From contig NZ_BAUV01000003.1 of the NCBI RefSeq assembly GCF_000513135.1, forward strand, positions 1-64,000: DNA of 64,000 nucleotides. Reading direction: 5' to 3'. Position numbers and translations under genes: made by a program. This document shows, piece by piece, positions 9,620 to 17,190 of the stretch. Source of the DNA: Halalkalibacter akibai JCM 9157. GTDB taxonomy: Bacteria > Bacillota > Bacilli > Bacillales > Bacillaceae_D. Within the stretch, counting starts at the first letter, position 1; every line of letters starts with the position of its first letter. The notes under the pieces are model-generated. The model was given only the letters and a program-made list of their open reading frames with translations. It was not told the origin of the DNA and did not search any database.

Positions 9620-10764
9620 ATGAATAGTGGAGCTTTTTATACAGGAACATATCGTAATTTATTTAAAGAATATGGCTATTCGGAAACAGTGATTGATGCA
9701 AGAATACAAGAGACGTGGAATACGATGTTTTTCGGTGATGAAGATGAGCGTATTTATTTTGAAGTAGATGATAGTCTAGGCTATATGTTAGACACTGGTA
9801 ATATAGATGTACGTACAGAAGGAATGTCGTACGGAATGATGATGGCAGTACAGATGAATAATCAAGATGTATTTAATCGACTTTGGAACTGGACAATGAA
9901 ATATATGTTTTTAACAGAGGGAGAAAACGCTGGGTATTTCGCGTGGTCCTGCAGTCCTGATGGAACAAAAAATTCTTACGGTCCAGCTCCTGATGGAGAG
10001 GAGTATTTTGCCTTAGCCTTGTTCTTTGCATCCCACCGCTGGGAGATGGAGAAGGAATTCTCAACTACAGTGAACAAGCAAGAAACCTACTACATACATG
10101 TATACATAAAGGAGAAGATGGAGTTGGCCACCCGATGTGGAATCCGGAAAATAAGCTAATTAAGTTTATTCCTAACTGTGAGTATTCCGACCCGTCCTAC
10201 CATTTACCGCATTTCTATGAGTTATTTAGTCTTTGGGCAAATGAAGAAGACCGCTCATTTTGGAAAGAAGCGGCAGAAGCAAGTCGAGAGTATCTAACTC
10301 TTGCTTGTCATCCAGAAACGGGGCTTGCTCCGGAGTATGCTCATTATGACGGAACTCCAAATAACGAGCGTGGCTTCGGTCATTTTTATAGTGATTCTTA
10401 CCGGGTTGCTGCAAATGTGGGTCTTGATACTGAATGGTTCGGGGGCAATGAGTGGGAGACAGAACAAGCTAATAAGATCCAAGCCTTTTTCGCTGACAAG
10501 GATCCAGTAGACTACCGCCGTTATACGATTAGTGGAGAAGCATTTGAGGAAAAATCACTTCATCCTGTCGGCTTAGTTGCAACAAATGCTATGGCATCTT
10601 TAGCAACCGTTGAAGGTCCTTATGCTAAGTCTAGTGTCGATTTATTTTGGAATACAAAGCTTCGTTCTGGCGAAAGACGATATTACGATAATTGCTTGTT
10701 CTTATTTGCCTTGTTGGCGCTGAGCGGCAACTTTAAAATATGGTTACCTAAGCAAGAGGGGTAA
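9620..10764 (+). pseudogene. Reducing-end xylose-releasing exo-oligoxylanase (GH8, Rex type), frameshifted
   Basis: The translation strongly resembles B. halodurans Rex (BH2105): GAFYTGTYRNLFKEYGYSE, RTEGMSYGMMMAVQMN with a catalytic-acid-like Glu, GYFAWSCSPDGTKNS and PAPDGEEYFALALFFASH in the first part, then SDPSYHLPHFYELFSLWA, SDSYRVAANVGLD and FWNTKLRSGERRYYDN in the second. Frame 1 diverges after SHRW and stops at about 10159, while the correct continuation (GDGEGILNYSEQ) lies in another frame. One missing G at 10041-10043 (GGG instead of GGGG) explains this; repaired length is about 381 residues against roughly 388 for Rex. There is no signal peptide, so it would cleave imported xylo-oligosaccharides in the cytoplasm. 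A GGAGGG ribosome-binding site precedes the start. Confidence 0.92.
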
Positions 10765-10772
10765 CTACATGA

Positions 10773-10816
10773 GAATGGGCTATTCTACACACAGTAGAAT
10801 AGCCCATTATTTTATT
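10773..10816 (+). terminator. Terminator after the oligoxylanase gene
   Basis: AATGGGCTATTCTAC and GTAGAATAGCCCATT form a 15-bp perfect stem with an ACACA loop, followed by ATTTTATT. Confidence 0.85.
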
Positions 10817-10876
10817 AAATAAATTTTGAATACATAATATTTAAGTTTTAGGTATTCACGTTACTTTCGTTTTTTC

Positions 10877-10912
10877 CCACTTAGTGAAATGGAGCAGAAT
10901 GGAACGAATCTG
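10877..10912. repeat. Short internally deleted copy of repeat R2
   Basis: TTAGTGAAATGGAGC is joined to AGAATGGAACGAATC. These match the left and right ends of the full R2 repeats at 20.2 and 48.8 kb with the whole palindromic centre missing, so this looks like a deletion derivative. Confidence 0.45.
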
Positions 10913-10936
10913 GCCTTTCCTCTAGACTGGATTCTT

Positions 10937-11188
10937 TTACGCAAAGAAAGGAACAACATACCAGAAAATAAGAGTAAGGAAAATAATTATGGCAATAATT
11001 AATGCAGCATTGGCCTGTGTTTTTTTATGCTTGCTTGATAGATGTTTATATCGATTCAATAAGACACCAAAAATCGTGCTACCTAATAAGAAATGAATAA
11101 TCGACCGTTCTTCTTCAAATATATACAAACGTAAAACGATAACCCAAAAAATAATAAAAAGAATCATTAATCCTCGATTTTGGTACAT
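10937..11188 (-). CDS. Small membrane protein, function unknown
   Basis: I prefer the ATG at 11188 (MYQNRGLMILF..., 83 residues) because AAAGGAAG lies at good spacing upstream; a longer version from 11233 is possible. It has a hydrophobic N-terminal pair of segments (MILFIIFWVIVLRLYIF and FLLGSTIFGVLLN), a basic KKTQ loop and a C-terminal segment (ALIIAIIIFLTLIFWYVVPFF), so about three transmembrane helices. I do not recognise a family. It stands alone between the oligoxylanase locus and the glycosylase-like gene. Confidence 0.65.
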   Translation of the reverse strand: MYQNRGLMILFIIFWVIVLRLYIFEEERSIIHFLLGSTIFGVLLNRYKHLSSKHKKTQANAALIIAIIIFLTLIFWYVVPFFA

Positions 11189-11651
11189 TTCCAGCTTCCT
11201 TTCTATGATGTCTATATGTCTCCTAAACAACACTTGCGAATTTAAAAAATAAGAACCTGCAGTGTTGTCTCAAATTATACTAGACTCTTCGTGTTGTTTC
11301 ATTAGTAGAACTATAGGTGAACCTGAAAAAAATAAAGAATTCTACTGTAAGAAGTATACAATCTATTTAAAAAAATCAAGAGCTTTGATTCATAGGAATA
11401 TAAGCTTGATGTGCGAAAAGACAACATAACTCACATTAAGACTAAATGGGTAGGTACTAATAAAACTATTTGTAGGTTATTATTATACATGGTCGTTTTT
11501 ATAAGGCAGTTTTCCTAAAGATGTTGCAATAGATTTTCCTCGAAGTGAATTCGAGTGATTTAGAGCAATAGAACGAACATCTGAAGAACGGTAACCAAAA
11601 AACGATAAGTCATACAAAAACAGCTTTAAATCAAGTGCATAAGGAGATAAT
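11189..11651. other. 463-bp intergenic region with a repeat remnant
   Basis: No gene is apparent. AGCAATAGAACGAACAT at 11564-11580 resembles the right end of repeat R2 (GCAATGGAACGAACAT at 48.9 kb), so this may be a relic. The rest is AT-rich and probably holds the promoter of the glycosylase-like gene, for which an AAGGAGATAA ribosome-binding site is present at the end. Confidence 0.4.
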
Positions 11652-12365
11652 ATGTTTATTCATAATAATGTACATTCATCTTGGGAAGATTTTCTAACTA
11701 CAGAAATTATAGAGGAGATAGACTTAATAGAAAGTAAAGTGGGCAAGGAATTAAACCCTACAAAACCTGAAATGGTATTAAGGTTTTTAAGTGTCGATTT
11801 AAACAAAATTAAAATCATTTGGCTTGGACAAGATGTGTATCCATCAAAAGGAGTTGCAACTGGAAGAGCCTTTGAAGTAGGGGATCTTGCTAGTTGGAAT
11901 GAACCTTTTAGACAAAGCTCATTAAAAAACATTGTTAGACTTATACATAAAGAATACAACAACATAAATGAATACCGGGACATTAAAAAGTACTCTGAAA
12001 TAAAGGAAGAAATTGTTAGGGGTACTTTTAAAATGAAGTCTCCAGCAAATTGGTTTCAATCCCTTGAAGATCAAGGTGTTTTATTCTTAAATACTTCATT
12101 CACTTGTAAGATAGGAGAGCCGAATTCACACAAAGATTTATGGGAACCTTTTTCGAAAAAAGTATTGGAATTTATATCGTCTAAGAAACCAGATGCGATC
12201 TGGTTCTTGTGGGGTAAAGAAGCAAAGTCTAACAAGGTGCATTTAACTAACGGCTCCATTTATGAAAGTAGGCATCCTTCTAGAGTAAGTGAAAGTTATC
12301 AAGATGATTTCTTGAGGTTTGAAGGCTTTAGAAAAACGATGGATGAAGTAAACTGGTTGGGGTGA
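11652..12365 (+). CDS. Uracil-DNA glycosylase-like protein (family 1 fold, variant motifs)
   Basis: The 237-residue product has the layout of uracil-DNA glycosylases. The water-activating motif is present as IIWLGQDVYPSKGVATGRAF (canonical GQDPYH), with the Asp kept and Pro-Tyr-His changed to Val-Tyr-Pro. The uracil-contacting segment appears as GVLFLNTSFTCKIG, and the DNA-intercalation loop as RHPSRVSESYQ (canonical HPSPLS). A base-excision role is therefore likely, but specificity may differ from Ung. The gene is AT-rich, stands alone, and has its own terminator. It may be an acquired second glycosylase, as a housekeeping ung is expected elsewhere in such genomes. Confidence 0.8.
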   Translation: MFIHNNVHSSWEDFLTTEIIEEIDLIESKVGKELNPTKPEMVLRFLSVDLNKIKIIWLGQDVYPSKGVATGRAFEVGDLASWNEPFRQSSLKNIVRLIHKEYNNINEYRDIKKYSEIKEEIVRGTFKMKSPANWFQSLEDQGVLFLNTSFTCKIGEPNSHKDLWEPFSKKVLEFISSKKPDAIWFLWGKEAKSNKVHLTNGSIYESRHPSRVSESYQDDFLRFEGFRKTMDEVNWLG

Positions 12366-12423
12366 ATTCAAATCAAATATTAATTATTCACTGATTTCAT
12401 AGCTATTATGTAATTAATGTTAG

Positions 12424-12492
12424 GAAGCTTTATCTGTTTCGATCTGAAAGTGAGATTTGAAACTGAATATAAAGCTTCTTTTTGTTTTTCTT
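12424..12492 (+). terminator. Terminator after the glycosylase-like gene
   Basis: GAAGCTTTAT (12424-12433) pairs with ATAAAGCTTC, followed by TTTTTGTTTTT. The loop is long and can form an inner stem (GTTTCGATCT with AGATTTGAAAC). Confidence 0.65.
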
Positions 12493-12559
12493 ATAAAGGT
12501 GAATTGCATCAGGGGCAACATAGTAAGCCTTTTCACTAAAATAGGATGTTCAAAAAGCG

Positions 12560-12576
12560 TGTAAGGATATCTGACA
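12560..12576. promoter_or_regulatory. GlnR/TnrA box upstream of the ammonium transporter
   Basis: TGTAAGGATATCTGACA matches the GlnR/TnrA consensus TGTNANAWWWTNTNACA with one mismatch. It lies upstream of the amt operon, which also encodes a GlnR/TnrA-type regulator. The site is centred about 49 bases upstream of the transcription start predicted from the -10 below, the position used for TnrA activation in B. subtilis. Function is inferred. Confidence 0.75.
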
Positions 12577-12584
12577 ACAGAGTA

Positions 12585-12617
12585 GATTCAGAATATTTTG
12601 TACGTATAATTAGAACT
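12585..12617 (+). promoter_or_regulatory. Probable promoter of the ammonium transporter operon
   Basis: A perfect -10 box, TATAAT (12605-12610), has no convincing -35 at normal spacing. That fits a promoter needing an activator at the adjacent GlnR/TnrA box. Confidence 0.55.
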
Positions 12618-12679
12618 AACAAGAGATGTTAGCTTCTCTAACGCTAGCATGTTCACAATCTGAGAGGAGAGGTTAAGAA

Positions 12680-13945
12680 ATGACTGAATTAGCTCTTATG
12701 GATAACTTATGGGTCATGATTTGTGCGGTATTAGTTTTATTTATGCAAGGTGGATTTATTCTTTTAGAAGCAGGTTCAACAAGAATGAAGAATGCAGGAC
12801 ATATCGCTGGTAAAACAATCTTCACAGTCGGTATTGCATCCCTTGTTTATTGGGCAGTAGGTTGGGGTTTTGCATACGGTGAAGGAAATGCATTTATTGG
12901 AATGTCAGATTTCTTCTTTGGAGACTTTTCAACAGCTGACGAAGGGTTAGTTGGTTCGGTTGATTTCTTCTTCCAAGTAATGTTCGCAGCAATCGCCTTA
13001 ACGATTGCATTTGGTGGATTTGCAGAACGTGCGAAATTATCAGCTTATATCGTGTTTGCCGTTTTGTTCTCAGCTTTCGTTTATCCGATCGTAGCACACT
13101 GGATTTGGGGTGGCGGTTGGTTAGCAGACTTAGGAAAACAAGATTTTGCAGGTTCTACAGTAGTTCACTTAACTGGTGCAATGGCAGCTCTTGCAGCTAC
13201 GATTTTATTAAAACCACGTCTTGGTAAATATAATAAAGATGGTTCATCTAATGATCTAGCGGGCCACAACCAAGTTTATACGGCTTTAGGAGTATTAATT
13301 CTTTGGGTAGGTTGGTTCGGTTTCAATGCAGGTAGTACTTTGGGAGTAGCTGACGCATTTTTTGGATATGTTGCTTTAAATACTCAACTTGCAGCAGCAG
13401 CTGGTGCGGTAGCAGCGTTATTCATAGCTTGGGCAATGACTGGAAAATCAGATGTACCTACAATGTTAAATGGTGCTTTAGCAGGTCTTGTAGCCATTAC
13501 AGCTTCTTGTGCATTCGTAGCACCTTGGGCAGCAGTTGTGATTGGTATCATTGGTGGTTTAATTGTATTCTTCAGTATGAAATTCTTTGACAAAGCTCGT
13601 ATTGATGATCCGATCTTCGCTTTATCTGTTCATGGTGTTGCAGGGGTTTGGGGTACAGTATCAACTGGTTTCTTTGCAACTCCTGAACTTGCAGCAATGA
13701 ATGGTGGTAATGCTGGATTATTCTATGGTGGTGGTTTGTCACAGCTTGGTGTTCAAGTACTATCAGTAGTAGCGTGTGGTGCTTTCGCTTTCATCGCATC
13801 TTACATTCTATTATTAGTAACCAAAGCAGTTTGTGGTGGTTTACGTGTAACTGAAGAAGAAGAAATTGTTGGTCTTGACCTTAGTGAGCATGGAAGCTAC
13901 GGTTATCCTGAAAGTATGCCTGGTAACGAAAGAACTGGTGCATAA
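12680..13945 (+). CDS. amt: Ammonium transporter (Amt/AmtB family)
   Basis: The 421-residue protein has about eleven hydrophobic segments and clear Amt motifs: MQGGFILLEAGSTRMKNAGHI near the N-terminus, DFAGSTVVHLTGAMAALAA with a pore His, GWFGFNAGSTL, and DDPIFALSVHGVAGVWGT with the second pore His. It conducts ammonium/ammonia across the cytoplasmic membrane. Unlike most amt genes it is not followed by a PII gene (glnK). Instead, two bases after its stop, a GlnD-like nucleotidyltransferase gene begins, followed by an exonuclease and a GlnR/TnrA-type regulator. A GlnR/TnrA box upstream indicates nitrogen control. The ribosome-binding site is GAGAGGAGAGG. Confidence 0.95.
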   Translation: MTELALMDNLWVMICAVLVLFMQGGFILLEAGSTRMKNAGHIAGKTIFTVGIASLVYWAVGWGFAYGEGNAFIGMSDFFFGDFSTADEGLVGSVDFFFQVMFAAIALTIAFGGFAERAKLSAYIVFAVLFSAFVYPIVAHWIWGGGWLADLGKQDFAGSTVVHLTGAMAALAATILLKPRLGKYNKDGSSNDLAGHNQVYTALGVLILWVGWFGFNAGSTLGVADAFFGYVALNTQLAAAAGAVAALFIAWAMTGKSDVPTMLNGALAGLVAITASCAFVAPWAAVVIGIIGGLIVFFSMKFFDKARIDDPIFALSVHGVAGVWGTVSTGFFATPELAAMNGGNAGLFYGGGLSQLGVQVLSVVACGAFAFIASYILLLVTKAVCGGLRVTEEEEIVGLDLSEHGSYGYPESMPGNERTGA

Positions 13946-13947
13946 GG

Positions 13948-14961
13948 ATGACAGAGGCGAAGGTTTATCCTGAATATGAAGGACAGGAATGGGATAAACA
14001 TTATCAATTCTTGTATGAGGACCGACTTAAAACGATTCATAAACAAGAACATACTTCAGCCTCACTTCAAGAATGTCATGAAGCTATCATACAGAAAGCG
14101 CTTTGTCTCGCTATAAAAAAGACAGAAAGTGAGTGGGGTCAGCCTCCTACTCACTTTGCTTTCTTTTTGATGGGAAGCGGTGGCAGAAGGGAACAGTCAT
14201 TTTGGAGTGATCAGGATCATGGTCTTGTTTTTGATAGTGATGAAGAACAAGATGAACATTATTTTCTTCAATTAGGCAAAGAAATAGTCTTTGCTTTAGA
14301 TAAGGTAGGTTACAAGCTTTGTGAAGGAAAGGTTATGGCTTCAAGCCCCAAATGGTGTAAGTCGCTTCAGGATTGGAAGCAACAAATTAACAAATGGTTA
14401 AAAGACGATACGTGGGAATCTCTAAGATTTACGTTAACTTTTGTTGATTCCCGTTCTGTTTATGGGAAAGAAGAATTGTTAGATGATCTTAAAAAAACCT
14501 TTTTTCAAGCTGTGGAAGCGAATCCGTCCTTATTGGGACGACTCACCGAAAATACAGGTCGGTTGAAAAAGGGAATTGGCTTGTTTAATCAACTGCTTGT
14601 TGAAACAAAAGGGAAGCATAAAGGCCAATTTGATTTCAAACAAATTGTTCTTTTTCCTTATGTGAATGCTTTAAGATTGCTGGCGATTGAGCAACAAATA
14701 TATGAATCTTCAACACTTAGCAGGTTTCAATTATTACCTGAGAAATACAATGAAGTGAAAAGAGTCCAAAGGTTATTTGAGGAAATGTTAGAAATGCGAC
14801 TCATTTGGCATCGTAACACAAAAAATTACGAGGATATTCATCACTTGAACGTAAAGGAACTAAGCCAACTTGAACGAAGGCAAATTAAGCAATGGGTTAG
14901 AGAAGGCCATAAGCTATATCAACTTATTGAAGGCAATTTGAAAAAGGGTGGATCAGCATGA
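13948..14961 (+). CDS. DUF294-type nucleotidyltransferase (GlnD-like) protein
   Basis: The 337-residue product carries the nucleotidyltransferase signature FLMGSGGRREQSFWSDQDHG near residues 70-90, with the GS and paired Asp residues that bind nucleotide and metal in GlnD-type PII uridylyltransferases. The C-terminal half is helical and ends in a region with HRNTKNYEDIHHLNVKEL, as in DUF294/DUF294_C proteins. CBS domains that often precede this domain are absent. It is translationally tied to amt upstream (2-base gap) and to the exonuclease downstream (4-base ATGA overlap). A role in modifying a nitrogen-signalling partner or making a nucleotide signal is inferred; the substrate is unknown. 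Confidence 0.85.
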   Translation: MTEAKVYPEYEGQEWDKHYQFLYEDRLKTIHKQEHTSASLQECHEAIIQKALCLAIKKTESEWGQPPTHFAFFLMGSGGRREQSFWSDQDHGLVFDSDEEQDEHYFLQLGKEIVFALDKVGYKLCEGKVMASSPKWCKSLQDWKQQINKWLKDDTWESLRFTLTFVDSRSVYGKEELLDDLKKTFFQAVEANPSLLGRLTENTGRLKKGIGLFNQLLVETKGKHKGQFDFKQIVLFPYVNALRLLAIEQQIYESSTLSRFQLLPEKYNEVKRVQRLFEEMLEMRLIWHRNTKNYEDIHHLNVKELSQLERRQIKQWVREGHKLYQLIEGNLKKGGSA

Positions 14962-15701
14962 TTAATAATATGGTGCAGCTCGTAAAACAGCTATCGAATA
15001 GATTAAGCCCGAACGTCTATACATCAGTTCAACAGCAATCTGATGCGGCAAGACTGTCGCATTTACGTCAGATTCAGCGTGAATTGAAACAAGAAGACGT
15101 TCTTGATCGCCCTCTTTCTGAGCTTTCGTTCATCATCTTTGACTTAGAAACTAGTGGTTTTTATCCAGATAAAGGAGATCAAATTCTTTCTATCGGTGCT
15201 ATAAAGATGAAAGGTTTTGATATTCTTGATGAAGAGATTTTTTACTCCACGGTTAAGTGTGACAAAAAGCCATCTGATGAGATTTTAACGCTGACAGGTT
15301 TAACAACAGCTGAACTTATGGATGCACCTGTATTAGTAGATGTGCTGTCTGACTTTTACAAGTTTATAGGTCATTCCACCTTAGTAGCTCACCATGCACA
15401 TCATGAAAAAAAGTTTATGTCACATGCTACTTGGCAAACGTTACGAACAACGTTTCAACATCGCATCCTAGACACTTCATTTCTTACTAAAATTGTAACC
15501 CCAACAAAAAATTTAGTGACGTTAGATGAATGTTGCGCTTATTACGATATACCTGTCCAAATGCGTCATCATGCTTTGGAAGATGCCAGAGTGACAGCAC
15601 AGTTGTGGCAAAAAAACATTCGTCTTGCGAAGGAAAAAGGCTTCGAAACATTAAGAGACGTATATGCTTACTTAGCAAAAGGTCGAACCGCTCATTCTTA
15701 G
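14958..15701 (+). CDS. DnaQ-like (DEDDh) 3'-5' exonuclease
   Basis: The 247-residue protein has the exonuclease motifs in order: ExoI FIIFDLETSGFYP (Asp and Glu), ExoII LVAHHAHHEKKFM region, and ExoIII RHHALEDARVTAQLW with the catalytic His and Asp. This matches the epsilon-subunit/RNase T superfamily. About 60 residues with no clear motif precede the domain. The start overlaps the previous gene by four bases. DEDDh exonucleases are often found beside DUF294 proteins in many bacteria, usually with transporters or acetyl-CoA synthetase genes. Here the partner is an ammonium transporter. The substrate could be a nucleotide signal or RNA rather than replicating DNA, which is conjecture. Confidence 0.88.
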   Translation: MINNMVQLVKQLSNRLSPNVYTSVQQQSDAARLSHLRQIQRELKQEDVLDRPLSELSFIIFDLETSGFYPDKGDQILSIGAIKMKGFDILDEEIFYSTVKCDKKPSDEILTLTGLTTAELMDAPVLVDVLSDFYKFIGHSTLVAHHAHHEKKFMSHATWQTLRTTFQHRILDTSFLTKIVTPTKNLVTLDECCAYYDIPVQMRHHALEDARVTAQLWQKNIRLAKEKGFETLRDVYAYLAKGRTAHS

Positions 15702-15727
15702 ATTGATAACGAGGGAGGAGGGAGCGA

Positions 15728-16000
15728 GTGAAGTCAAATATTCCTAGAAGGCAAGCATGTTTTCCAATTCGGGTTGTAATGGAAATGACGAGCTTGACTG
15801 CCCGGCAAATTCGTTATTATGAAGAGCAAGGGCTTATCAAGCCATCCAGAAACGATGGCAACCAAAGAATGTTCTCCTTAGATGATATTGAACGTTTCAT
15901 TGAAATAAAAACACTGATTCAGCAAGGTGTAAACATAGCCGGTGTAAAAGCCATTTTTGCATCTAGATCAAAAGGTGAAGGGACTAACCATAATGGTTAG
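15728..16000 (+). CDS. Short MerR-family regulator of GlnR/TnrA type
   Basis: The product is 90 residues from a GTG start preceded by GGAGGAGGG. The sequence FPIRVVMEMTSLTARQIRYYEEQGLI matches the GlnR/TnrA winged-helix DNA-binding domain, followed by the dimerisation helix region (ERFIEIKTLIQQGVNIAGVKAIF). It is more GlnR-like than TnrA-like in this domain but much shorter than B. subtilis GlnR (about 135 residues), so the C-terminal segment that senses glutamine synthetase is mostly missing. It is the last gene of the amt operon, and the upstream GlnR/TnrA box suggests autoregulation. It may be a constitutive or differently controlled nitrogen regulator. Confidence 0.85.
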   Translation: MKSNIPRRQACFPIRVVMEMTSLTARQIRYYEEQGLIKPSRNDGNQRMFSLDDIERFIEIKTLIQQGVNIAGVKAIFASRSKGEGTNHNG

Positions 16001-16010
16001 TCTTTTTTTA
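15982..16010 (+). terminator. Terminator of the amt operon
   Basis: GACTAACCA and TGGTTAGTC form the stem, which overlaps the stop codon of the regulator gene and is followed by seven T. Confidence 0.85.
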
Positions 16011-16032
16011 TGTGATTATTGGACGATTAAAT

Positions 16033-16335
16033 TCGCTGGTGTCCGGGTACAAGTGCACGAGTCAGGGTGGAGGTGGTGTTGAGGACAGAGAGGCTTTTAT
16101 ATGCCGGAAAACTCATTAATTTGGGGAGTGAGGGGACAGGAGGTTCGCTATTTACTCAAAAGGTAGCGATTTTATGAGTGATATTAGTGGATAAGGAACC
16201 TGCTGTCCTTTTAGAGCTGAAAAACAGTGATTATTAATTGAATAAGGTCGCTGGTGTCCGGGTACAAGTGCACGAGTCAGGGTGGGGGTGGTGTGAGGAC
16301 AGAGGGGCTCTTATATCCCTCGAAATTTATCAATC
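16033..16335. repeat. 88-bp direct repeats (R3) flanking a palindromic core
   Basis: Segments 16033-16120 and 16248-16335 are near-identical direct repeats 215 bp apart; both start TCGCTGGTGTCCGGGTAC. The DNA between contains an imperfect 13-bp inverted repeat (16134-16146 with 16196-16208, one mismatch) and a nested TCGCTA/TAGCGA hairpin. There is no open reading frame of note. It looks like two copies of a small intergenic element, or one element with long direct ends. The remaining DNA up to 16459 only holds the ywdI upstream region. Confidence 0.8.
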
Positions 16336-16459
16336 CGTAGAGTGAAAATGAAGAAATAGCCTTTTGTCATAACAATTAGATGGAGTAACAATATATGACT
16401 AAGTAGGATGATGGTTTGGAATATGCTAAAATAGAATGGATGAAAGTGAGGGATACATA

Positions 16460-16732
16460 ATGGAAATACCAGCAAAAAAGATCTGCGATCAGCTAGAGTT
16501 ACAAGTGAAAAAGTTACAAAATGCGGTTCAAGGTCAAGACCAGCAATCTATGATCGAAAGTGTAGCTGCGATTGAAGCTTATTGTCAGTTGCTAAAATCT
16601 CCAACAGTTGCCTCAAGGCCATCTATGCCTACGTATACAGAAGTTACTCAAAAAGAGTATTCCATGCCAACAACTCAGACCATAACATCTGCTGAACCAG
16701 AGGTTAAAGGTAGAAACATTCTTGAATTTTAA
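16460..16732 (+). CDS. ywdI: YwdI-like (DUF5327) protein
   Basis: I use the ATG at 16460 (MEIPAKKICDQLE..., 90 residues) because GTGAGG lies upstream and the family starts similarly; an in-frame ATG at 16436 would add eight residues. The N-terminal half is predicted helical (QLELQVKKLQNAVQGQDQQSM) and the rest is low-complexity, rich in Pro, Thr and Ser. Position before the DUF423 gene and gerQ matches the B. subtilis ywdI-ywdK-ywdL order. No biochemical function is known to me. Confidence 0.75.
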   Translation: MEIPAKKICDQLELQVKKLQNAVQGQDQQSMIESVAAIEAYCQLLKSPTVASRPSMPTYTEVTQKEYSMPTTQTITSAEPEVKGRNILEF

Positions 16733-16761
16733 TTATTGTTGATTAGAAAGAGGTAGTTAAA

Positions 16762-17136
16762 TTGGCTAAGTTATTCATTTTTATTGGAAGTATTGTCATG
16801 GCATTATCGGTTGTTATTGGTGCGTTTGGTGCACATGGGTTAGAACCAAAGTTAACTGAAAGAATGATGAAGAATTATCAAACTGGAGTTCAGTACCACA
16901 TGATTCATGGACTCGCCATTTTGGCTGTTGGGATTATTGCTTTAAAAATTCCTATTTCAGGGCTATTAAATGGAGCAGGCTGGACGTTTCTTATTGGAAT
17001 CATACTGTTTTCAGGTAGTTTATATGCAATGGCTTTAACGGGTGTAACGAAACTAGGAGCAATTACGCCTATCGGTGGATTAGCGTTTATCGTTGGGTGG
17101 GTGCTATTAGGTTTAGCGGTATTAAGAGGACTTTAA
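16762..17136 (+). CDS. ywdK: DUF423 family membrane protein (YwdK-like)
   Basis: The 124-residue protein begins at TTG with AAAGAGGTAG upstream. It has four hydrophobic segments and the family signature IGAFGAHGLEPKLTERMMKNYQTGVQYHMIHGLAIL. DUF423 proteins are small inner-membrane proteins of unknown function found across bacteria. It follows ywdI by 29 bases and probably shares its transcript, ending at the hairpin before gerQ. Confidence 0.9.
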   Translation: MAKLFIFIGSIVMALSVVIGAFGAHGLEPKLTERMMKNYQTGVQYHMIHGLAILAVGIIALKIPISGLLNGAGWTFLIGIILFSGSLYAMALTGVTKLGAITPIGGLAFIVGWVLLGLAVLRGL

Positions 17137-17143
17137 TAAAAAA

Positions 17144-17182
17144 GGGCTGTTTCCGAAGGGCAAAACCTTTGGAAACAGCCTC
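17144..17182. terminator. Bidirectional terminator between ywdK and gerQ
   Basis: GGCTGTTTCC pairs with GGAAACAGCC around a 17-base loop. A run of A precedes it, giving a T-tract for the leftward gerQ transcript, and TCTTAT follows for the rightward one. Confidence 0.75.
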
Positions 17183-17190
17183 TTATCTTA

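Noticed and set aside
10041-10043. Programmed ribosomal frameshifting in the broken genes
   Set aside because: The break points lack a slippery heptamer with a downstream structure, and these families are not known to use frameshifting. The A7 in the kinase gene could slip but is near the N-terminus, where this would be unusual.
10135-10764. Separate gene for the second half of the GH8 enzyme
   Set aside because: The ATG lies within the continuous Rex sequence and has no ribosome-binding site; it is the second part of the frameshifted gene.
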